In this document: one piece after another, positions 43,463 to 54,685 of the stretch
How the letters are laid out: each line of letters begins with the position of its first letter
How positions within the stretch are numbered: the stretch's first letter is position 1
Origin: Polaromonas sp. JS666
GTDB lineage: Bacteria > Pseudomonadota > Gammaproteobacteria > Burkholderiales > Burkholderiaceae_C
DNA length: 64,000 nucleotides
Reading direction: 5' to 3'
Assembly (NCBI RefSeq): GCF_900103405.1
Contig: NZ_FNHX01000005.1
Location: 436,845-500,844 of the forward strand
The notes under the pieces: generated by a model
What the model was told of the DNA's origin: nothing
What the model saw: only the letters and a program-made list of their open reading frames with translations
Database searches by the model: none
Program-made: the position numbers and the translations under genes

Positions 43463-43517
43463 ATAAAGAAAAATCAATGGCCGGTCCAGGCGATTTGGAC
43501 TTCGTTGAGGGGCCGAG

Positions 43518-43539
43518 GATAAGAACGAGATAAGAACGA
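43518..43539 (+). repeat. Tandem duplication of an 11-bp unit before the ABC binding-protein gene
   Basis: GATAAGAACGA occurs twice head to tail (43518-43528 and 43529-43539) directly before the start region of the next gene. It may alter spacing or leader structure. No role is evident. Confidence 0.6.
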
Positions 43540-43553
43540 GGATGAGGGCAAAG

Positions 43554-44684
43554 ATGAGAAAAAATCAATTGATCGGCCGTCTGGCCGGTCTGGCTATCGC
43601 AAGCGGTATCACGTCGTCAGTACTGGCCGCGCAGCTTGTCATTGGACAAGTGGCACCATTGACCGGTACTGAAGCAAGCCAAGGGCGCGCATATGCAGCG
43701 GGAATGCGCTTGCATTTCAACGCCGTGAACAAGGCGGGCGGAGTGAACGGAAACACCTTCATTCTGGCGCGCCGTGACGACGCCGGCCAGCCCGACGAAA
43801 CGCTGAACCAGACGCGCGCGCTTCTGGCCGAGGACAAACCCGTGGTGCTTGCCGGCTACTTTGGAAGCCGCAATATCGCCCAGCTGGTCAGCGCGGGCGT
43901 ATTGGAGCGCGAGCGCATCGCACTGGTCGGCTTCCGCGCGACCGAACTGAATCTGGAGGCCCCGCAACTTTATGGCGTGCGTGCCACCTTGCGAGACGAA
44001 ATCACCAGAATCGCGGCGCACCTGGCGACGGTGGGAATCACCAGGCTCGGCTTGTTCCACGAAAATGGCCCGAACGCTGCGCCGCTCATCGCGGCGGCAA
44101 AGGAGGCAGCCGCGAATGCCAAGGCCACGATCGTGCAAACGGCGGGTTATGACGCCGGAACCAGCCGCGTGAGCGCGGCCGCCGATGCCATGCTGGCAGC
44201 CTCACCGCAGGCGATCATCATGATTGCAAGCGGAAGCGCCTGTGCCGGCTTCATTGAAAAATACCGCTCGGCGGGAGGCACGGCCCAGCTGTTCGCGCAT
44301 TCAGGCGCGGACATTGAGCAGATGGCGAAAAGGCTTTCTGAAGAGCAGATGCAAGGCATCGCGATCGCCCAGGTCACGCCCAGCCCCTACAAATTGACAA
44401 ACCGGCTTTCCAAGGAGTTCAACGACATCGCGGCAACGTCCGGAGCGCAGGATGTTCCGATCAGCTACGCCATGATGGAAGGCTTCATCGCGGCAAAGGT
44501 GATTGTTGAAGCGGCTCGGCGACAAGGCTCGCGTGTCACCCGTGAAGGTTTTACTTCCGCCCTGGATGGCATGGAGAACTTCGACCTGGGAGGGTATGTC
44601 ATCGGATTTCGCCCGGGGATGCGCAGTGGTTCGCGTTTCGTGGAGATGACCATCGTCAGCGGAAACGGAAAAATTCGACAATAG
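43554..44684 (+). CDS. ABC-type substrate-binding protein (branched-chain amino acid/urea family)
   Basis: 376-residue periplasmic binding protein of the LivJ/Leu-Ile-Val type (periplasmic binding protein class I fold). It has a signal peptide (GRLAGLAIASGITSSVLAAQ), then LVIGQVAPLTGTEASQGRAYAAGM, the family N-terminal motif, and NKAGGVNGNTFILARRDDAGQP. I choose the ATG at 43554, which has GAGGG six bases upstream, over one four codons earlier. No permease or ATPase genes are adjacent. It follows the amidase gene by 91 bases and may be part of the same uptake locus. The ligand is unknown. Confidence 0.88.
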   Translation: MRKNQLIGRLAGLAIASGITSSVLAAQLVIGQVAPLTGTEASQGRAYAAGMRLHFNAVNKAGGVNGNTFILARRDDAGQPDETLNQTRALLAEDKPVVLAGYFGSRNIAQLVSAGVLERERIALVGFRATELNLEAPQLYGVRATLRDEITRIAAHLATVGITRLGLFHENGPNAAPLIAAAKEAAANAKATIVQTAGYDAGTSRVSAAADAMLAASPQAIIMIASGSACAGFIEKYRSAGGTAQLFAHSGADIEQMAKRLSEEQMQGIAIAQVTPSPYKLTNRLSKEFNDIAATSGAQDVPISYAMMEGFIAAKVIVEAARRQGSRVTREGFTSALDGMENFDLGGYVIGFRPGMRSGSRFVEMTIVSGNGKIRQ

Positions 44685-44795
44685 GGCAAAGCAGGGGCGA
44701 TTTCCCGCTTGCCGAGGCCGGGAGCGAGCACCCTGTGTCATCGCGGCGTAACACCGGGTGGCGACCATGCGTCTTCCTTTAACCCTGGATGACAC

Positions 44796-46196
44796 ATGTC
44801 CTTATCTGACCTGGGCGGCACCACCCGCCCCTTGCCAAAGCGCCGTACCGGCCTTCTTTCTTCCCTGATGCTGGTGCTGCTGGGCTCCCCCCTGCCCACG
44901 CTGGCACAGTCGCCCGCTGCTTTCCCGGCCACCTTGGCCGGCCATGCGGTGATGCCCGCCCAATCCTTTATCCCCGCGCCCAAGGATGCGCCGCAGGACC
45001 TGCAGGTCAGCGGCAAGTTCACCAACGGCCAGCGCACCGAGGCGCTGGGCACGGTGCCGGGCCTGTCGGCCGGCCGCCCCACCGGCGTGTCCCTGCCTTT
45101 CAAGGGCCAGCCGCTGCAAGGCCATTCCGGCATCAAGAAGATGGCCGACGGCACGTTCTGGATCATCACGGACAACGGCTTTGGCGCCAAGGCGAACTCG
45201 CCCGACGCCATGCTCTACCTGAACCGCTACAAGGTCGACTTCAAGGGCGGCAGCATGAAGCGGCTGGAAACCGTCTTCCTGCACGACCCCGACAAAAAAG
45301 TGCCGTTTCGCATCGTCCATGAAGGCAGCAAAAACCGCTACCTGACCGGCAGCGACTTCGACACCGAGAGCTTCCAGTTCGCCGGCGGCGCGCTGTGGAT
45401 TGGCGACGAGTTCGGCCCCTTCCTGATCAAGGCCGACCTCAAGGGCAAGGTGCTGGCGGTGTTCGAAACCCTGGTGGACGGCAAGGTCGTGCGCTCGCCC
45501 GACCACCCGGCCGTGACCACGCCAGCCGCGCCCGGCGGCACGGTCGACTTCCAGGTCAAGCGCTCCAAGGGCTTTGAAGGCATGGCCTCGTCGAAAGACG
45601 GCAGCAAGCTCTACGCCCTGCTCGAAGGCCCGGTGTGGAATGCCGAGGCCAAGGACTATGAGCGTGTGGCCGGCAAGGAAGCCCTGCGCGTGCTGGAGTT
45701 CGACGTGCAGGCGGGCAAGTGGAGCGGCCGCTCGTGGATGTACCCGCTGGAAGCCAACGGCAATGCCATCGGCGACTTCAACATGATTGACGGCACCACC
45801 GGCCTGGTCATCGAGCGCGACAACGGCGAAGGCACGGCCGACAAGGCCTGCCCCGAAGGCCAGAAGCGCAGCGACTGCTTCCACGACATCGCCAAATTCA
45901 AGCGCGTCTACAAGATTGAAATGACGGACGCCAACGTCGGCGGGCCGGTGCGCAAGGTCGGCTACATCGACCTGCTGAACATTGCCGACCCCCACAAGCT
46001 GGCGCGCAAGCCGCTCAATGACGGCGTGCTCAAGTTCCCCTTCTTCACGATTGAAAACGTGGACGTGGTGGACGCGACCCACATCGTAGTCGGCAACGAC
46101 AACAACCTGCCGTTTTCGAGCAGCCGCGAGCCTAACAAGGCCGACGACAATGAGCTGGTATTGCTCGAAGTCGGCGAGCTTTTGAACGCCAAATAA
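44796..46196 (+). CDS. Exported esterase-like activity of phytase family protein
   Basis: 466-residue protein with a signal peptide preceded by a long basic region (PLPKRRTGLLSSLMLVLLGSPLPTLAQ) and one domain of the phytase-esterase-like type (PF13449 class), a beta-propeller-like fold. Landmarks are GHSGIKKMADGTFWIITDNGFGAK (in parts), SDFDTESFQFAGGALWIGDEFGPFL (in parts), GFEGMASSKDGSKLYALLEGPV and FPFFTIENVDVVDATHIVVGNDNNLPFS (in parts). The last motif carries conserved acids that probably bind metal. Its true substrate in bacteria is uncertain. It is convergent with prfC and the two share a bidirectional terminator. Confidence 0.88.
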   Translation: MSLSDLGGTTRPLPKRRTGLLSSLMLVLLGSPLPTLAQSPAAFPATLAGHAVMPAQSFIPAPKDAPQDLQVSGKFTNGQRTEALGTVPGLSAGRPTGVSLPFKGQPLQGHSGIKKMADGTFWIITDNGFGAKANSPDAMLYLNRYKVDFKGGSMKRLETVFLHDPDKKVPFRIVHEGSKNRYLTGSDFDTESFQFAGGALWIGDEFGPFLIKADLKGKVLAVFETLVDGKVVRSPDHPAVTTPAAPGGTVDFQVKRSKGFEGMASSKDGSKLYALLEGPVWNAEAKDYERVAGKEALRVLEFDVQAGKWSGRSWMYPLEANGNAIGDFNMIDGTTGLVIERDNGEGTADKACPEGQKRSDCFHDIAKFKRVYKIEMTDANVGGPVRKVGYIDLLNIADPHKLARKPLNDGVLKFPFFTIENVDVVDATHIVVGNDNNLPFSSSREPNKADDNELVLLEVGELLNAK

Positions 46197-46211
46197 AGCG
46201 GCGAAAAAACC

Positions 46212-46254
46212 ACGGGCGCCAGAAGCTATCCGGTGGATAGCGGCTGGCGCCCGT
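46212..46254. terminator. Bidirectional terminator between the phytase-like gene and prfC
   Basis: Perfect 11-bp outer stem (46212-46222/46244-46254), an AA/GG internal bulge, then a perfect 7-bp inner stem (46225-46231/46235-46241) and a GGT loop. TTTT follows on the plus strand. On the minus strand the hairpin is followed by a T-rich run, so it can end both convergent transcripts. Confidence 0.85.
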
Positions 46255-46280
46255 TTTGCGTTCTGGCGAAGCGCCGGCGT

Positions 46281-47897
<1,617 letters not shown>

Positions 47898-47922
47898 AAC
47901 CCACGATTATCGATGACGGCGC

Positions 47923-48186
47923 TTAATCGGGCACCGGGCCGGGTTGCAGGGTAAATCGCGGCTGCTTCACCCCGTCTATCACCACCTCTTCATTAAACAT
48001 GGCGGCGGGCCGCACCCACAGGCCTTTTTCGCCGTAAAGCGCGCGGTAAAGCGTCATGGGCTCCAGGCTTTCGCTGTGGCGCACGGTGCCGACCACCTCG
48101 TAAAGCATGCCTTTGTAGTGGCGGTAGAGGCCCGGCGGGGTCTCAATCAGGGGCGGCAGGCGCTGGGGGTCTTGGTCTCGGTTCAT
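47923..48186 (-). CDS. DUF1653 domain small protein
   Basis: 87-residue soluble protein made almost entirely of the DUF1653 domain: GLYRHYKGMLYEVVGTVRHSESLEPMTLYRALYGEKGLWVRPAAMF (seen in sections) ending VKQPRFTLQPG. DUF1653 proteins are small beta-barrel-like domains of unknown function. The ATG at 48184-48186 is the domain start; the frame runs open upstream because the antisense of the M48 gene is stop-poor, and those residues are not coding. It diverges from the M48 peptidase gene across 36 bases and precedes prfC by 25. Confidence 0.88.
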   Translation of the reverse strand: MNRDQDPQRLPPLIETPPGLYRHYKGMLYEVVGTVRHSESLEPMTLYRALYGEKGLWVRPAAMFNEEVVIDGVKQPRFTLQPGPVPD

Positions 48187-48222
48187 GGGTAAGATTGTCG
48201 CCAACAAAAAATGGGAGGGCCG

Positions 48223-50091
48223 ATGGACCGGGCAGATTTCATCCATTTGGTGCGCCTGAGCGAGCATGCCAGCGCCGACGACAGCAAAGCTTACCGCCGC
48301 AGCGTGGCGGCGTTCGCAGCGCTTGGTTACGCCTGGGTCGTCGGTTGCCTGCTGCTGTCCGCCGGCATCCTGGCCTGGGTCGCCAGCGCCATGATGCACG
48401 GGCGCATCAAGGGCTTTTATGTCGCCCTGGTCGTCGCGGCCGGGGGATTGCTCTGGACCTGCCTGCGGGCGCTGTGGTGCCGTTTTGACGAGCCGGAGGG
48501 CGTGGTGCTGCAGCCGGCCGACGCGCCGGCCCTGTTTGAGGCGCTGGAGCGCATTCGCAAAAAGATCAAGGGCCCGCCCATACACCGCGTGCGGCTGGAC
48601 GCGGACTTCAACGCCAGCATCCGGCAGCACCCGCGCTTTGGCCTGTTCGGCGGTGGCGTCAACCACCTCAATATCGGCCTGCCGCTGCTGATGGCCCTGG
48701 ACCGCCCGCGTTTTCTGGCCGTGCTGGCCCATGAGTACGGCCATTTGCGTGGCGACCACGGCCGTTTCGCCGCCTGGATTTACCGCACCCGCCTGAGCTG
48801 GGCCATGCTCAACCACGGCCTGCGCAACGACGAAGGCCCGGTGGCGGCGGCCACGCAGGCCTTTTTGCGCTGGTACTTTCCGCGTTTCTCGGCCAAAACC
48901 TTTGCGCTGGCCCGCCAGGATGAATATGAAGCCGACCGCATCTCCGGAAAGCTGCTGGGCAAAGATGTGGCCGCCGCGGCGCTGACCGAACTGGCCGTCA
49001 AGGGCGACTGGGTCGCCAGGGAGTTCTGGCCCGAGCACTGGAGCGCCGCCGCGGCCCAGCCCCTGCCGGTGGGGCCGTACGCGGCCATGCGGCCCTTGCT
49101 GGGCCTGGCGCCGCCCGGGGATTTCGCCCGCGAGTCGCTGCGCCAGGCCCTGCGCCGCATCAGCGACGTGGACGACACCCACCCGGGCCTGCGCGACCGG
49201 CTGGAGGCGCTGAAAGCCGGCAAAAACCTGCCGGCATGGTCTGCTTCTTCGCGCTCCGCGCTGGCGCTGCTGGGCGACGGCGGCGCGAAATGGATCGCGC
49301 ATTTCGACAAGCAATGGTGCAGGGACAACGCCGGCGACTGGAAGCAGCACCACGCCTACCTGGGGCGGGTGCGCGCCCGTGCCGATGCTTTGGCCTCCAG
49401 CGAAAAGCGCAACAACGCCGACGAAATGGTCGAACTGGGCAACCTGCGGCGCCGCCTGGACGCGCGAGCCGATGTGCGCGGCCACTACGAGCGCGCGCTG
49501 CAGATGACGCCCGGCCATGCCGGGGCCCTGCGCGGCCTGGCGCAATGCCTGCCGGCCGCGGAGCGCGCGCTGCGCATGGATTGCCTGGGGCAATTGTTCG
49601 AGCACAGCTCGGCCAACCGCTGGTGGGCTTGCCGGGTGGCGGTGGCTGAGATGGAGCAGCCCGCGGTCGACGGCAGTTTTGACGAAAAGGCCCTGGCCCT
49701 GTGGCGCGAGCGGCTCAAGCAGGCGGAAGAAGCCGAGGGGCGCGCCTGGGAGGAACTGACCGAAACGCCGTTTTTCCAGGCCATAGGGCGCCACGATCTC
49801 AGCCAGTTTGAACAGGGCGAGTTGCAGGCCCAGCTCGCGCGTTGCAAGCCGGTGGCGCGGGCCTGGCTGGTGCGCAAAAACCTCAAGGAATTTGCGCACA
49901 GGCGCTGCTACCTGCTGTTCCTGGAGTTGCCGGGGCTGGACGATGAATCGCGCTACGCGCTGTGCCGCGACCTGGAGCGCTCGCTGGACCTGCCGGGCCC
50001 CGTGCTGGCCCTGTGGGCCGGTTATTCGCCCACGCTGGGCGACATCGAACGCAACGCTTTTGAGGCCGTCTACCTGCGCACCATGGACTGA
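48223..50091 (+). CDS. M48 family zinc metallopeptidase, membrane-bound
   Basis: About 622 residues. Two membrane spans (about 40-62 and 68-85) are followed by a peptidase domain with HEYGH at 170-174, the HExxH zinc site of the M48 (HtpX/Ste24-like) family, and a downstream metal ligand in EYEADRISGK. The C-terminal 300 residues are helical with TPR-like repeats (HYERALQMTPGHAGALRGLAQCL), resembling the BepA/LoiP group of envelope proteases that attend outer-membrane proteins. The start ATG at 48223 follows GGAGGG closely; an ATG four codons earlier lacks a site. The role is probably quality control at the envelope. Confidence 0.85.
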   Translation: MDRADFIHLVRLSEHASADDSKAYRRSVAAFAALGYAWVVGCLLLSAGILAWVASAMMHGRIKGFYVALVVAAGGLLWTCLRALWCRFDEPEGVVLQPADAPALFEALERIRKKIKGPPIHRVRLDADFNASIRQHPRFGLFGGGVNHLNIGLPLLMALDRPRFLAVLAHEYGHLRGDHGRFAAWIYRTRLSWAMLNHGLRNDEGPVAAATQAFLRWYFPRFSAKTFALARQDEYEADRISGKLLGKDVAAAALTELAVKGDWVAREFWPEHWSAAAAQPLPVGPYAAMRPLLGLAPPGDFARESLRQALRRISDVDDTHPGLRDRLEALKAGKNLPAWSASSRSALALLGDGGAKWIAHFDKQWCRDNAGDWKQHHAYLGRVRARADALASSEKRNNADEMVELGNLRRRLDARADVRGHYERALQMTPGHAGALRGLAQCLPAAERALRMDCLGQLFEHSSANRWWACRVAVAEMEQPAVDGSFDEKALALWRERLKQAEEAEGRAWEELTETPFFQAIGRHDLSQFEQGELQAQLARCKPVARAWLVRKNLKEFAHRRCYLLFLELPGLDDESRYALCRDLERSLDLPGPVLALWAGYSPTLGDIERNAFEAVYLRTMD

Positions 50092-50131
50092 ACCGGATTG
50101 AGCCGCGCGGCAAGGGTGGGACAATGGGGCC

Positions 50132-51385
50132 ATGCACCCCAAAGCCTTACTCGACAGTTGTTCCGAGCTTCTCAAGCAGGTCCTCAAATTTGATCATCCC
50201 GCCGACATGGTGGTTTCGCGCTACTTCCGCGACTACCGGCTCGGCCCACGCGAGCGCGCCACCGTGGCGGAAACCATTTACGGCGTGCTGCGCAAAAAAA
50301 ACCTCTATACCTACCTGGCCCAGCACGGCAGCGGCCCGCTGGAGCGGCGCCTGGCAATCCTGGGTTTTGCCGCCGAGCGTGATTTTTTGCTGGGCGCGCT
50401 GACCGACCAGGAGAAAGACTGGCTGTCCCGTTGCGACCAAGTCAAGCCAGGCGACTTGATGGAGTTGCACCGCCACAACCTGCCCCAGTGGCTGGTGGAG
50501 CCGCTCAAGGAACAGCTGGGTGACGATTTCTGGCCGCTGGTGGAAAGCCTCAATGCGCCGGCCGGGCTGGATTTGCGCGTCAACGCGCTGAAAGACAAGC
50601 GCGCCGACGTCCAGAAAGAGTTGTCGAAGGCTGGCATCAAGACCGTCGCCACGCCGTATTCGCCCTGGGGCCTGCGCATAGACGGCAAGCCCCAGCTGGC
50701 CAAGCTGGACGCCTTCACGCGCGGTGCCATCGAGGTGCAGGACGAGGGCTCGCAACTGCTGGCCCTGCTGGTGGACGCCAAGCGCGGCGAGATGGTGGTC
50801 GATTTCTGCGCCGGCGCCGGTGGCAAGACGCTGGCCCTGGGCGCGTCCATGCGCAACACCGGGCGCCTGTACGCCTTTGACACCTCGGGACACCGGCTCG
50901 ATGCGCTCAAGCCCCGGCTGGCGCGCAGCGGGCTGTCGAATGTGCACCCCGTGGCCATCGCCCATGAGCGCGACGACCGCATCAAGCGCCTGGCCGGCAA
51001 GATAGACCGGGTGCTGGTTGATGCACCGTGCTCGGGCCTGGGCACTTTGCGGCGCAACCCTGACCTCAAGTGGCGGCAGACACCCAAGGCCATCGAAGAG
51101 CTGCAGGCCAAACAAACCGCGATTTTGCAGAGCGCCGCGCGGCTTTTAAAGCCCGGCGGCCGGCTGGTTTACGCCACCTGCAGCGTTTTGCGCGAAGAAA
51201 ACGAGGCGATTGCCGAAGCCTTCAGCGCGGCCAATACAGGGTTTAACGTCCTTGAAATCGGGCCTTTGTTGACCCATCTGGGGGTGGAACATGCCGAAAA
51301 ACTCTGTCGTGGCCCCTACCTTCGCCTCTGGCCCTACTTGCACCAGACTGACGGGTTTTTCGCTGCAGTATGGCAAAAGTCCTGA
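50132..51385 (+). CDS. RsmB-type rRNA cytosine-C5 methyltransferase
   Basis: 417-residue SAM-dependent 5-methylcytosine methyltransferase of the NOL1/NOP2/Sun family. The N-terminal helical domain (LLDSCSELLKQVLKFDHPADMVVSRYFRDY, in parts) resembles the NusB-like domain of RsmB. The SAM site VDFCAGAGGKTLALGA, the DAPCSGLGTLRRNPDLKW motif with C300, and YATCSVLREENE with the catalytic C350 are all present; the two cysteines are 50 residues apart, as in E. coli RsmB (325 and 375). It most likely modifies 16S rRNA; position 967 is inferred. fmt, the usual neighbour of rsmB, is absent. Confidence 0.92.
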   Translation: MHPKALLDSCSELLKQVLKFDHPADMVVSRYFRDYRLGPRERATVAETIYGVLRKKNLYTYLAQHGSGPLERRLAILGFAAERDFLLGALTDQEKDWLSRCDQVKPGDLMELHRHNLPQWLVEPLKEQLGDDFWPLVESLNAPAGLDLRVNALKDKRADVQKELSKAGIKTVATPYSPWGLRIDGKPQLAKLDAFTRGAIEVQDEGSQLLALLVDAKRGEMVVDFCAGAGGKTLALGASMRNTGRLYAFDTSGHRLDALKPRLARSGLSNVHPVAIAHERDDRIKRLAGKIDRVLVDAPCSGLGTLRRNPDLKWRQTPKAIEELQAKQTAILQSAARLLKPGGRLVYATCSVLREENEAIAEAFSAANTGFNVLEIGPLLTHLGVEHAEKLCRGPYLRLWPYLHQTDGFFAAVWQKS

Positions 51386-51481
51386 TATTTTTGCCGGCAA
51401 ATGACGACAGATAGGCTTGTGTTACATATTTATTCGTGATTTTTCGCACTGATTTGCCCCTTCGCTTGTACCTCAGGCGAC

Positions 51482-51510
51482 TTGGTGTTTGCAGGGCTTC
51501 GCCTTACAAT
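51482..51510 (+). promoter_or_regulatory. Sigma-70-type promoter before the desaturase gene
   Basis: TTGGTG (51482-51487) and TACAAT (51505-51510) are separated by exactly 17 bases, about 74 bases before the desaturase start, within a 198-base intergenic region that is A/T-richer than its surroundings. Expression may vary with cold or membrane stress, but no regulatory site was identified. Confidence 0.6.
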
Positions 51511-51583
51511 AAGACCTTGTCTGGTGCAGCGCCTGGAGACAAATTTGGATGGGCGGCTGGAGCAGGTTGTTTAAAGGATTTTT

Positions 51584-52783
51584 ATGATTTTGTTTGATGC
51601 CGCCCTCGACTGGCTGGCAAATGGCCTGCTCGCCGCCAGCTGGTGGCAAATCGTGTTGTACACCCTGGTGACCACCCACATCACCATCGCCAGCGTGACG
51701 ATTTACCTGCACCGCCACCAGGCGCACCGCGCCATGGACCTGCACGCGATTCCTTCGCATTTTTTTCGCTTCTGGCTGTGGCTGGGCACGGGCCAGGTGA
51801 CCAAGGAATGGGTGTCCATTCACCGCAAGCACCACGCCAAGTGCGAAACCCTTGAAGATCCGCACAGCCCGCAAGCCCACGGCATCAAAAAGGTGTTCTG
51901 GGAAGGTGCCGAGCTGTACCGCGCCGAAAGCAAGAACAAGGAAACCATGACCAAGTACGGCCATGGCACGCCCAATGACTGGCTGGAACGCAATGTCTAC
52001 ACCCGCTACAGCTGGCAGGGCGTGGGCCTGATGATGATCATCGACCTGGCCCTCTTCGGCGCGGCCGGCCTGGCGGTCTGGGCGGTTCAGATGGCCTGGA
52101 TTCCCGTGACGGCGGCCGGCATCATCAACGGTATCGGCCACTACTGGGGCTACCGCAACTTTGAGGCGCCCGACGCCAGCACCAATATCTCGCCCTGGGG
52201 CATCATGATCGGCGGCGAAGAGTTGCACAACAACCATCACACCTACCCGACCTCGGCCAAGTTCTCGGTCAAGCCCTATGAGTTCGACATCGGCTGGATT
52301 TACATCCGCGCCCTCGAAAAAATGGGCCTGGCCGCCGTGAAGAAGGTTCCGCCCAAGCTCCAGTTGGGTTCCATCCAGCCCGTGGCTGACGAAAAAACCC
52401 TGGAAGCCCTGATCGCCCACCGCTACGAAGTGATGGCCGGCTTTGCGCGCGAACTGCGCCGTGCCGGCAAGGCCGAAATCGAAGTGCTGAAGGCTAAAAA
52501 AGCCGACGTGTCCGTGCTGCGCGCGGCCAACCGCTGGCTGCACCGCGACGACGACAAGGTGCCCGCGGCCGCCAAGCCGCAACTGGCCCAGGCCCGCGCC
52601 GAGCACCCCGTGCTCGACAAGATGGTCACCATGCGCGAAGAGCTACGCCAGATGTGGATGAGCACCTCGGCCTCCCGCGAACAGCTGGCGACCGACCTGC
52701 AGGCCTGGTGCCACCGCGCGGAAGAAAGCGGTATTGCCGCCCTGCGCGAGTTCTCGCTGAAGCTGCGCGCCGCCCGCGCCTGA
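51584..52783 (+). CDS. Acyl-lipid/acyl-CoA fatty acid desaturase
   Basis: 399-residue membrane di-iron desaturase. It has the three histidine boxes of the stearoyl-CoA/delta-9 type: HRHQAHR (43-49), HRKHH (about 81) and HNNHH (about 214). Membrane spans lie before the first box and between boxes (VGLMMIIDLALFGAAGLAVW, MAWIPVTAAGIINGIGHYWG). It introduces a cis double bond into fatty acyl chains for membrane fluidity. The start has AAAGGA five bases upstream. A C-terminal soluble segment of about 120 residues is longer than minimal desaturases. A promoter and a strong terminator frame it as a single-gene unit. Confidence 0.93.
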   Translation: MILFDAALDWLANGLLAASWWQIVLYTLVTTHITIASVTIYLHRHQAHRAMDLHAIPSHFFRFWLWLGTGQVTKEWVSIHRKHHAKCETLEDPHSPQAHGIKKVFWEGAELYRAESKNKETMTKYGHGTPNDWLERNVYTRYSWQGVGLMMIIDLALFGAAGLAVWAVQMAWIPVTAAGIINGIGHYWGYRNFEAPDASTNISPWGIMIGGEELHNNHHTYPTSAKFSVKPYEFDIGWIYIRALEKMGLAAVKKVPPKLQLGSIQPVADEKTLEALIAHRYEVMAGFARELRRAGKAEIEVLKAKKADVSVLRAANRWLHRDDDKVPAAAKPQLAQARAEHPVLDKMVTMREELRQMWMSTSASREQLATDLQAWCHRAEESGIAALREFSLKLRAARA

Positions 52784-52831
52784 CGCCACCCACCCCGCCT
52801 GCCGGCTTGGGCCGGCGTGCCGTATCTCCTC

Positions 52832-52865
52832 AAACCGCCCCCGTGTTGATCCACGGGGGCGGTTT
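52832..52865 (+). terminator. Terminator after the desaturase gene
   Basis: Perfect 14-bp stem (52832-52845/52852-52865) around a 6-base loop TTGATC, with a T-rich tail TTTTGTTTT. Strong intrinsic terminator about 50 bases past the stop. Confidence 0.9.
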
Positions 52866-52932
52866 TGTTTTGGGCGCGTCAGCCCGGGCCGGCGACCGGC
52901 AGGAGAGGGTGGCGAGAAAATCGCCGGCCATA

Positions 52933-52963
52933 AAAAAACCCGCCGGGATGCGGCGGGTTTTTT
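52933..52963 (-). terminator. Terminator of rpmB-rpmG
   Basis: 12-bp stem AAAAAACCCGCC/GGCGGGTTTTTT (52933-52944/52952-52963) with a 7-base loop, 15 bases past the rpmG stop. It is symmetrical enough to act on both strands. Confidence 0.9.
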
Positions 52964-52978
52964 GCGGAAACAGCCGAA

Positions 52979-53146
52979 TTACTTCAGCTTGATTTCCTTG
53001 TATTCCACGTGCTTGCGTGCCTTGGGATCAAACTTCATGATCAGCATCTTGTCGGGCGTGGTCTTCTTGTTCTTGGTGGTCGTGTAGAAGTGACCGGTGC
53101 CGGCGGTGGATTCCAGCTTGATTTTTTCGCGTGCGCCTTTAGCCAT
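52979..53146 (-). CDS. rpmG: 50S ribosomal protein L33
   Basis: 55-residue ribosomal protein, reading [20 protein letters not shown] and ending in [11 protein letters not shown]. It is the zinc-independent form: cysteines are absent, matching the proteobacterial L33 of 55 residues. It lies 11 bases after rpmB, the standard bacterial pair, and 15 bases before a strong hairpin terminator. The gene is only 168 bases long. Nothing is odd about it. Confidence 0.97.
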   Translation of the reverse strand: MAKGAREKIKLESTAGTGHFYTTTKNKKTTPDKMLIMKFDPKARKHVEYKEIKLK

Positions 53147-53157
53147 GATGGTGCTCC

Positions 53158-53391
53158 TTAAGCTTGGCCGCGTGCGCGCAGGTCTGCGAGCACGGAATCA
53201 ATGCCGTTTTTGTCGATCAGGCGCAGGGCGGCGCTGGAAACGCGCAGGCGGACCCAGCGGTTTTCGCTTTCGACCCAGAAACGACGGTATTGCAGGTTCA
53301 CGAGGAACCGGCGCTTGGTTTTGTTGTTGGCGTGGGAAACATTGTTGCCCACCATCGGGCGCTTGCCCGTGACTTCACATACGCGTGCCAT
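53158..53391 (-). CDS. rpmB: 50S ribosomal protein L28
   Basis: 77-residue ribosomal protein beginning [20 protein letters not shown], the conserved L28 N-terminus, and ending [13 protein letters not shown]. Length is exactly that of the E. coli type. The start ATG (ending at 53391) has GGAGTG upstream; an open frame extends 14 codons further but has no reason to be used. Co-transcribed with rpmG. A -10-like TATAAT lies on the minus strand at 53548-53553, between this gene and trxB, but without a recognisable -35. Confidence 0.97.
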   Translation of the reverse strand: MARVCEVTGKRPMVGNNVSHANNKTKRRFLVNLQYRRFWVESENRWVRLRVSSAALRLIDKNGIDSVLADLRARGQA

Positions 53392-53566
53392 ATTGCACTC
53401 CAGTATTTTCAACAGCAGCCACGCCGAAAGCACCCTGTGCCCGTCGTCATGCCTGCCTCACCTCGCCAGAATAGGGTGGCGGTAACCCGAGACTGCCAAA
53501 CCGGCCCCTTTTGTTGGAACTAAGGGGCAAATTTAGCAAAGCCTTGAATTATAAGGGATTTTTGAC

Positions 53567-54644
<1,078 letters not shown>

Positions 54645-54685
54645 ACGCGACGTCCCGTTGTTTGTGAGGTTGGGAGATATCAGAT

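Noticed and set aside
47923-50187. 754-codon open frame on the minus strand covering the M48 gene
   Set aside because: Only the last 87 codons (DUF1653) are a plausible protein; the rest is the antisense of the peptidase gene.
53504-53528. Inverted repeat GCCCCTT/AAGGGGC after trxB as a terminator
   Set aside because: Seven-bp stem, 11-base loop and no T tract; it may only be part of the rpmB leader.
53548-53553. TATAAT on the minus strand as the rpmB promoter
   Set aside because: No -35-like hexamer lies 15-19 bases upstream, so I mention it only in the rpmB entry.
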